From: Rutidosis leptorrhynchoides
Taxonomy: Eukaryota > Streptophyta > Magnoliopsida > Asterales > Asteraceae
Length of the DNA: 64,000 nucleotides
NCBI RefSeq assembly: GCF_046630445.1
Contig: NC_092337.1
Location: 359,840,001-359,904,000 of the forward strand
Direction: 5' to 3'
Positions 56,994 through 64,000 of this stretch are shown here, piece after piece (the stretch's first letter is position 1; every line of letters starts with the position of its first letter). The notes beneath the pieces are model-generated. The model did no database searches and had not been told where the DNA came from. It saw nothing but the letters and a program-made list of their open reading frames with translations. A program made the translations under genes and the position numbers.

Positions 56994-58396
56994 ATGTGAA
57001 TAGTAAATTAATTAATTTCGTTTTACTATTCATATGAATTAATTTTGATTTACTATTTTGTTAATTGAGTAATATATATACATCATATATATATTTTATT
57101 TGGTGTATATGTGTGTGACTCCGAAGGCTCAAATGAATTTGACCATATAGTTATATGTTGTACCTTGCACATTAATTTTCAGTAGAAGCTTTAGATGCAT
57201 ATTTTTTTTTTATCAAAAGCATCTTCGGTATACTATGATCTCATATTTCTTCAAGAATCTGTCATAATTTAAATAACATATGTATGACTGTTTATTTTTG
57301 GGAAATTGTTTCAGGTATTTTTTATCTTGCTAATAATGCACTCTCAAATTTGTCTACCCCTTCTAATTTGATATTTTTTTTTTCATTATTGAATTATTTA
57401 TATATCAACTTTCTGGTGCTCCAAATTTCATTTTCGTTTCACAAAAAAGTAAATAATAAATTCCTTCAGTTGTTTATGTCCATGATAGAAGAGGGGAAAT
57501 AGTAAATATAAGTTTTTAAGTAAATAAGAGCCTGAATTAATTCGACAATGTCTAAATGTTTTCATCACTTGATGAACAATTCTATTGAATCAAATGGCAC
57601 ACTTCATCAACTCATATTCACATGTACGTAACATATAATGTATTTAGCTTCCGACTCTTGTGAAAAAGTAAAAATTAAAAGATTAGTTAATAGTATACCA
57701 TACAGAGTATATCACATTATCTAAGAAGATATAACATGATCAGCCCTACTTCAATTGTTTATTAATTTATATTAATTAATATTTGATCAATAATTATACT
57801 CCAATAATTTATAATCTATAATTTAATTAACTTGAACGACATAAGAGCTAGCCGGCCTTATCCGGTCGTGTAACGCCAAAAACTTTGTTCACCGTTTTCA
57901 AATGATCCTATTTACTGTTACCATTACTAGATAGCAATATGAATAAGTAATTATTACTTTCTCCATTAATTAACATACAACTTTTCATTTAATATTATTA
58001 TTTCCCCCAATTATTATAATATTATATATATATTTAAATTATCAATTTTTAAGAAAAATAATTACTCCATACGGAGTAAAAAAATAAATGACACCACAAT
58101 TCAGCCTCATCTAATACATTCGATATTTTGATCAATTATTTTGTAAAAACTCTCTAGTCTGTTGGAGGTTGAATTGAGATTTCGTGTAGGGTAAAATAAT
58201 CGATAGCCGGATAAATCACTGAATCGTGGTATCATTTTCCGAAAGTAATTATTCGACCCTTATTGCCTGGGTTACACGAATATCACTTTGGGATAAGACA
58301 GAGATTAGTTATTGTTATTGGCAGTAAACAAGAATTATTTTGCATAAGAGTATTAAGGTGTTTTTCGTATTGATCGGAATTAATCTCGACCCATGG

Positions 58397-58466
58397 TACC
58401 GTGTTATCAAATGACGTGTTGCGTACATAAAGTACTGTGTTGTCAAATGACGTGTTGTGTACAATC
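58397..58466 (+). repeat. Short direct repeat (about 37 bp x2)
   Basis: TACCGTGTTATCAAATGACG and the related TACTGTGTTGTCAAATGACG begin two adjacent units with the shared end GTGTTG.GTACA. Confidence 0.8.
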
Positions 58467-58480
58467 ATGAGGTCTTATTA

Positions 58481-58680
58481 ACATAAATATAAATGTTAGT
58501 GAAGTTAATAAGAGTTAGATTACAGAAAATATAATTCAGGCGGTATAACCGACCATATATAACTTAAATAACATAAATATAAATGTTAGTGAAGTTAATA
58601 AGAGTTAGATTACAGAAAATATAATTCAGGCGGTATAACCGGCCATATATAACTTAAATAACATAAATATAAATGTTAGT
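58481..58680 (+). repeat. 90-bp tandem repeat (about 2.2 copies)
   Basis: ACATAAATATAAATGTTAGT recurs at 58481, 58571 and 58661. The two full units differ at one base seen (GACCAT or GGCCAT). Each contains AGGCGGTATAACCG.CCATAT, similar to a motif in the copia E LTR. Confidence 0.9.
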
Positions 58681-59160
58681 TATGATGATAATAATATTTA
58701 TCTTAGTAATAAATAATAGAAGATATTGTTAAAGAATTTTTTTTTTTTTTTACCTTGATTAGTATAGGTTTAAGAAAGAAGTAGAAATAAATAAAATGAA
58801 ATCATGTTCAGGTTGTAGATCGGAGACCGATCTATTCAAATATGCGATTTTAATTTGAAGAAATTGAAACAATTTGAGTAGATCTGCTCTAAGGACGAAT
58901 TTCGAAGCTTTGTCCGTTATTGGCAAGCTTAGGTTCGAAGCTTTTCCATAAGATCTCCTCAATTTTTTTTATGGAATTGATTTGTTGGACAGTTTTTTTG
59001 CAAACAAGCTACTAAACATAATCTTCTTATATTTGAAGCAAATTTTATATACTATACAAGATTTTCAATGTTTTTCTTTACTTTATACATTATTTGAAAT
59101 CTTGAAGGAAAGATGTTTTTACCTTGATTAGTGACTTGCTTGCTTAGATAAACCTTAATT

Positions 59161-59186
59161 ATACGGAGCACTTCGTGCTGATAACG
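59161..59186 (-). other. Putative primer-binding site region of copia C
   Basis: Minus strand right after the LTR reads CGTTATCAGCACGAAGTG. The position is right for a PBS, but I cannot assign the tRNA. Confidence 0.4.
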
Positions 59187-59416
59187 TGTTATAATTCAGT
59201 AGGCTTATAACTACCTTTAGTGGTTATAAGAACAAAGAGAGAAAAAAAGAGAGAAGAAAGAGAGAAGAAATATTGATATTGATATTTCAAGATAAATGGT
59301 ACACCTTAAATGGCTACCATACATGTCTATTTATAGTGTAAAATATTACTATGCAAGCTATACAAAGTTGACTAAAATTTATCATCCATATGACTTTTTG
59401 TACTCATATTATAACA
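59187..59416 (-). repeat. 5' LTR of copia C (230 bp)
   Basis: Matches 27091-27319 with one substitution and one extra A. Followed by GGTTC target duplication and the LINE continuation. Confidence 0.95.
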
Positions 59417-59421
59417 GGTTC

Positions 59422-60140
59422 AAGGGTATATGGGCTAACATTGTTTCTTCTTTCCAAAGTGCGAAGGATCGGGGTTTGATCAAAATTGACATTTTATGAA
59501 TGAAAGTTGGCTCCAAAAGTAGTATCTGTTGTTGAAGGACAACTGGCGTGGTGATTGATTATTAAAGGACAAGTACATCAGATTGTTCCATTTGGATGCT
59601 AATGAGGATTGCCTTGTTGCTGATCGATGTATAAACGAAGAATTGGTTTGATGTTTGAAGAGACCTCATATTGGTTACATAGCTCTTAGCTTGGTTCATC
59701 AACTCACATCGGAGTTGGGCCATTTGGTTTCTCATGATGCACCCGACTCTTGGCAATGGAAATTTAATGAAGACGGATGATTCACGGTAAGCGGCATTAG
59801 ATCATATGTAGATGACCTCATGTTACCTTCTACCAGCCACATCACACAGTGTTCTAATCTCGTTCCACGTAAGATTAACATCTTCATTTGGAGGTCTTTT
59901 GGAGGTTAGCTTTTGACCGGTTGTCAACTTATTCTTTCCAAAAAAGGTTTAGGGATGGAGTCTTTTAGTCACGTATTGTTTGATTGTGATGTAGCTGTCG
60001 ACTCGTAGCTATGCCAAACGTGCATACATGGGCCGATTGGCTAAATTGGTACAAAGAGTGGTGGGTTGCGCTAGAGATGAAGAACAAATTAAATTGTATG
60101 TTATTGTTGAATCTACATCTACATTATGGCATATATGGAT
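59422..60140 (+). mobile_element. LINE fragment, right part
   Basis: Continues the LINE broken at 27090: GIWANIVSSFQSAKDRGLIKI, then in shifted frames HLDANEDCLVADRCINEELVW, DSWQWKFNEDG..FTVSGIRSYVDD and VPRKINIFIWRSF. This is the zinc-binding RT-associated C-terminal region of plant LINE ORF2. Multiple frameshifts and stops show it is dead. Confidence 0.8.
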
Positions 60141-60877
60141 GTCTATTTACTTTTCACTTAATTATCTATTTCTGAAAATTGTTATTTTTTGTCATTTAAA
60201 TTAAAAATTCATCAGTTTTTAGGAAACATAGAATTAAACACCTATTTTATTCAAGATAGTGATATTTTCAAATTCACTTTTGATAGATCCACACTTGTTT
60301 CACATTATTTTTCAATAATACCCTTAAATAAATTCAAACATAAAAATTGTGCAACCCATTATTTAGGGGTATATTAGTATTTCTTGTGGATCTATCAATT
60401 TGATGAGTGGATATATTATCAACCTTCCATTAAAAGTCAAATAAAAACAGGGTCAAATTCAGAAAAAAGTAAACAAACCTTTAAATAAATTCTTAAGCTA
60501 AATATATAATCGTCACATACAAATTTAATGATTAAATTCTCAACTTACCTCCATTTTTTTGAAACCATAAAACAAAAAGTTATCCAACCCAGATGTTTTG
60601 TTTGTAATGCTTTTGTTTTTATTATTCGAAGATTACGTGGATAGTCCCTATATATTTTGATTTTTGTAGTTTAATTAGTAGATAATTACGTGGATAGTCC
60701 TTGTAAATATTTTTAACGAACTCAATTAATCTTTGTTAGGGTGAGGGATGAAATTGGGACTTTAAAATGGTTTTAATGATAAAAAAATGCAGAAAATAAA
60801 ATACAGGGATGAAACGGAAAAAAGTGAAAAATACATGGACTAAATGGGTTGTCATAAATATATATTTTTTTATGTGA

Positions 60878-60890
60878 GCGGGACGCCAAT
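60878..60890 (+). promoter_or_regulatory. GCGGGA / CCAAT motif cluster upstream of ASF1
   Basis: GCGGGACGCCAAT combines a partial E2F-like GCGGGA with a CCAAT box about 140 bases before the ATG. E2F control of ASF1 is known in other plants. The match here is partial. Confidence 0.35.
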
Positions 60891-60972
60891 ATTTACCCTG
60901 TCAAAACCACAAATCTCATTTTTCAAATCTCTTCTCAAACGGTTTCCTCTTCATTCAGTCGCAATTATAATC

Positions 60973-60980
60973 TAGGGTTT
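60973..60980 (+). promoter_or_regulatory. Telo-box in the ASF1 5' region
   Basis: TAGGGTTT (reverse complement AAACCCTA), 50 bases before the start codon. Telo-boxes are common near the start of plant replication and growth genes. Confidence 0.5.
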
Positions 60981-61029
60981 TGTAAAATTAGGGCAAATTA
61001 ATACAGAGATACATAAGCAGAATAGAATC

Positions 61030-62522
61030 ATGAGCGCTGTAAATCTAACAAATGTTACCGTGTTAAGCAATCCAGCACCTTTTCTTAGTCCTTTTCAGTT
61101 CGAAATCTCATACGAGTGCTTGCTTCCCCTCAAAGACGGTAACTTTTTATTCTTCTACGTAACTTTTATTTACTAATTAGCTTCACTGGTGGATTATTAT
61201 GTTGTTTTGTGCTTCTGAATTGTTTAATTTTATCTTATTTTGCGGTTAATGTCTTGCTTATGTGCATATTTGTGACTAATTAAGCTAGAACTGATTAATG
61301 ACGTATTGATATGATGATTAGAGCTAAATGTAACTTCTGTTAATATAAGATCTGTGTTTAATGTGCTCTATATTGTTACAAAGATGTATTTTGTATTATT
61401 TCTGTAAATAAATTTATATGTTTGATATGTATTTTGTTTAACATAATGTATATAATAGCTAATTTCTAAGAATAATTGTTGAAATAGAACCATTTTTTTG
61501 ATGAACTACATACTTTTTAAAATTATGTGTCTTGTATGCAGTAAAGTTTTTAAAGAAGATTTTGTGTGAAAATTTGCGGACCATGTTTGTAGAAAATATG
61601 TGGCCTAAAGGTTTGTATGGTGAATAGTGAAGACTATTTGTTTTTATGTTTGAAAAATAACTTAATCCTGTCCGCAACAAAGCATTTTTCTAAGTATGCG
61701 AGTTTGCAGACAAAATAAGACATTATTTTATCAAATGTCTTCAAAAAAAACAAACAGTTTGCAGTTTACGGGTGCGCAGACAAAAGACATAATAAGATAT
61801 GCGTACTGAAAAACAAACCACACCTCAGTTACTTATTTTATTTCATGTGTTTTTTTTTTTTTTTTTTTTCTTCTTCTTGGGCTTGCAGATTTGGAATGGA
61901 AACTGACTTATGTGGGATCTGCTGAGGACGAGACCTACGATCAAGTTCTTGAAAGTGTGTTTGTTGGACCTATTAATGTTGGCAACTATCGTTTTATCTT
62001 TGAGGTAACCTTCAAGATTTTATAGTTTCCATTTCTTATTCGTGGTTGATATTGTTGTATATTATGAATCATATGTAAAAATTCCCGTGTTGGCTTTTTT
62101 AGGCAGACCCTCCAGATGCATTGAAAATCCGTGAAGAGGACATAATTGGAGTTACGGTTCTGCTATTGACATGCTCGTATATGGGTCAAGAATTTGTTCG
62201 AGTCGGATATTATGTAAACAATGATTATGAAGATGAACATTTGAGAGAGGAACCTCCTCAGAAAGTATTAATAGACAAAATTCAAAGAAATATTTTGGCT
62301 GATAAGCCTCGAGTCACGAAGTTCCCTATTAATTTTCACCCGGAGAATAATGTTGACCAATCAGAACAGCAGCCTGATCATACGCCCGAAATCACAACCG
62401 AGCAACCATTTGAAAGTTTGTTGACTGAAGAAGTGAATCTTGCTAAATGTGAAACCAAAAGTAACGATGGAGAAGAAAGATCTAATGTGCCAGATCAAGT
62501 GCCTGCTCTATTGTCTACTTGA
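61030..62522 (+). CDS. ASF1: Histone chaperone ASF1 (3 exons)
   Basis: Binds H3-H4 dimers and hands them to CAF-1 and HIRA during nucleosome assembly in the nucleus. Exons 61030-61138, 61889-62004 and 62103-62522 join in frame at GT/AG sites to 645 nt, 214 residues. The ASF1 core fills residues 1-155: [52 protein letters not shown] and PRVTKF. Asp54, Val94 and Arg108, which contact H3 in animal and yeast ASF1, fall at the same numbers here. The 60-residue tail is acidic and Gln/Glu-rich, as in plant ASF1. The gene looks intact and lies just right of the nested transposon stack. Whether it is the A or B paralogue cannot be told. Confidence 0.96.
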
Positions 62523-63386
62523 AGGTTAAATATGATGGTTAAGTTTTTTTTTTCGTATGTGTTTTCTTATCAAGAACAAAACATGTCATAGTTATGATGG
62601 TGATGATGAATTTTTATATTTACAGTCTTAATGGTATGAGTTGTGATTTTTTCTTATAGTGCATTTGCAAATATGTCAGATGTCATCCCATACAGACTAT
62701 GTGATTGTTATGAACCATCATCTACATGTTTAAGTCGTTGAGTTTTGATATCCTCACAAGATGTTAATTGCAACCATGCTATTATTGACGTAGTCCCTAT
62801 GTTATTATTAGTGCTGTTAATGTCGTTTTTGTGACTAAAATGTTGTGCATAGGGTACTAGGGAAGTTATTCTTCAAGATTGATAGAGTTCTTCAATTGTT
62901 TTGCACTTTGTTCCTTAACTGCTGATGTATATTTTATCTCGTACATCAGGATAAATCATGGAGGTTATGAACAATGATAAGTGATATTTGAAAAATAAAT
63001 GGTTATGACTTATGAGTAAAACATGAGGTTAAGTTGGGCTCTTAATGATATTTTGTAGTTATATTTGTGTGACAATAACTTTGAGACAAAAATAGTAAGA
63101 TGCACATTTTTTATGGGATGAGAGAGTATATTACTATCTACCGGGGAGCTTTATGAGGGCAAAGAGTGGCCCTCGACCCTCCTAAAATTTGAGAAACTAG
63201 TGATATTTATAGTTCTTTAAGTTACAGATGTTTGGACTTTTGAACTAACTTAAACTGGAGTACATATGAAAAAATTCACATCCAAAATGTTGAAGGGTTG
63301 TAGAATTCGCATTATTAACAATTAATTGCACAAGTTCCATTAAATCACCTGGTTACATTATATTATTATATTATTATATTATATTA
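62523..63386 (+). other. 3' flank of ASF1
   Basis: 3'UTR and AT-rich intergenic sequence. A short GC-richer piece at about 63140-63200 (GAGGGCAAAGAGTGGCCCTC) looks like a transposon scrap. An ATATTATTATATT run lies at 63356-63388. No gene supported. Confidence 0.4.
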
Positions 63387-63624
63387 TACCTACATACTAA
63401 AAGGCGTTGCGGATTCCGTCGTTTCAGTTATATCAGATTGTCGTTTTGAGTTTGCGTTCACACTACAACCGGTCCCTCAACTTCGGCTTCATTTACACAA
63501 TTATATTATTATACCTACATACTAAAAGGCGTTGCGGATTCCGTCGTTTCAGTTATATCAGATTGTCGTTTTGAGTTTGCGCTCACACTACAACCGGTCC
63601 CTCAACTTCGGCTTCATTTACACA
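63387..63624 (+). repeat. 125-bp tandem duplication
   Basis: TACCTACATACTAAAAGGCG begins units at 63387 and 63512. The shared part (about 113 bp, through CTTCGGCTTCATTTACACA) differs at one base seen (GCGTTCACAC or GCGCTCACAC). Confidence 0.92.
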
Positions 63625-63699
63625 CCGCCTCCTCGAGTTTACACTTTTTCAAGGGTAAAAAGCGTAAATATATAATTTTATTACAATAAAAGAAACTAA

Positions 63700-64000
63700 T
63701 TTCACCCTAATTTTTAACGGGCCCTATCTTCTCGCTCGGTACGAGTTAAATTTTTCCGAGACCACCGTTCAACTTGAAAAAAATATGACGAACTCAACGG
63801 GACTAACTACGCGCGAAATGTACATCGTTAAAAAAATACTAAATATTTCGGGCTATATTTCATATCGCTTGGTGCGAGTTAAATTTTTCCGAAATCATCG
63901 TTCAACTCGAAAAAATCTAACGAACACAACGGGACTAACTACGCGCGAAACGGACATCGTTAAAAAAAAACTAAATATTTCGGGACATATTTCATACATA
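63700..64000 (+). repeat. 133-bp tandem repeat, runs off the right edge
   Basis: Units start at about 63734 and 63867 (GCTCGGTACGAGTTAAATTT and GCTTGGTGCGAGTTAAATTT), with CAACGGGACTAACTACGCGC in each. The copies differ by several substitutions. At least 2 units are visible and the array continues past the window. Origin not recognised; possibly a Helitron-like or satellite element. Confidence 0.85.

Larger units (their letters stand above)
56994..59160 (-). other. Non-coding 5' part of copia C
   Basis: AT-rich sequence where gag and the leader should be. No gag or protease is recognised. It holds an inverted repeat around TAGTAAATTAATTAATTT (about 57000-57055), a 37-bp direct repeat (58397-58466), the 90-bp tandem repeat (58481-58680), and a TTTTTACCTTGATTAGT segment occurring twice (58751 and 59117). 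Confidence 0.55.
27091..59416 (-). mobile_element. Ty1/copia element C, degenerate, carrying a nested gypsy stack
   Basis: Short LTRs (27091-27319 and 59187-59416) are flanked by 5-bp target duplications GGTTC (27086-27090 and 59417-59421). The purine tract is next to the left LTR, so the element is on the minus strand. Its own DNA is 27091-29910 plus 56145-59416, about 6.1 kb. The rest is gypsy A with B inside it. Only decayed integrase and RT-RNaseH pieces are recognisable. Gag and protease are not. Confidence 0.92.
60141..61029 (+). other. Upstream region of ASF1
   Basis: AT-rich. TTACGTGGATAGTCC occurs at about 60633 and 60688 as a short direct repeat. The last 150 bases hold the probable core promoter and 5'UTR. 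No gene is seen. Confidence 0.45.

Noticed and set aside
56631-56999. 122-codon Cys/His/Met-rich frame
   Set aside because: It is the CATATGCGC minisatellite translated, with a repetitive and meaningless composition.
1-64000. tRNA and rRNA genes
   Set aside because: No cloverleaf with paired A and B boxes found apart from the SINE at 22810; the tRNA-like matches are primer-binding sites.

Overview
The window is nuclear DNA of a flowering plant. It holds two intron-bearing plant genes, shikimate kinase and the histone chaperone ASF1, in about 64 kb that is mostly LTR retrotransposon. The retrotransposon families look like those I associate with Asteraceae (daisy family); that placement is an inference from memory.

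Layout. (1) 1-15486: an Athila-type Ty3/gypsy element (called D here) on the minus strand. Its 3' LTR is cut by the window edge. It carries gag, a frameshifted pol, a small zinc-knuckle ORF and a 482-codon post-pol ORF. D sits inside the gag of a Ty1/copia element (E, 15487-16726, minus strand). (2) 18301-19664: a PIF/Harbinger derivative with TAA target duplications and an internally deleted transposase. (3) About 20050-26066: a plastid shikimate kinase gene with ten coding exons and a probable 3.4-kb 5'UTR intron that holds a SINE. (4) 26830-60140: a LINE fragment split by a nested stack. A degenerate copia element (C, 27091-59416, TSD GGTTC) is inside the LINE. A 13.1-kb Tekay-like chromovirus A (minus strand, 29911-56144, TSD TGTGC) is inside C's integrase. 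A second copy B of the same family (plus strand, 34627-47753, TSD TGTTG) is inside A's pol. (5) 61030-62522: ASF1, three exons. (6) 63387-64000: two tandem-repeat blocks running off the right edge.

The most unusual content is in A and B. Between the primer-binding site and gag, both carry two extra genes: a 204-codon acidic protein and a 227-codon F-box protein. The F-box ORF is intact in B and has one stop codon in A. Gag-pol is open throughout in A, apart from B's insertion, and frameshifted twice in B. An F-box protein carried by a retrotransposon suggests hijacking of an SCF ubiquitin ligase, possibly against host silencing. That function is a hypothesis.

The second unusual structure is in D. 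The 14-bp palindrome CATGCGATCGCATG occurs as three pairs, each with exactly 32 bp start to start. They lie just upstream of the LTR TATA box, in the 5' leader, and in the spacer upstream of the post-pol ORF.

The stack gives a clear relative order of events: LINE, then C, then A, then B. LTR pairs within A, B, C and D are nearly identical, so the insertions look recent.
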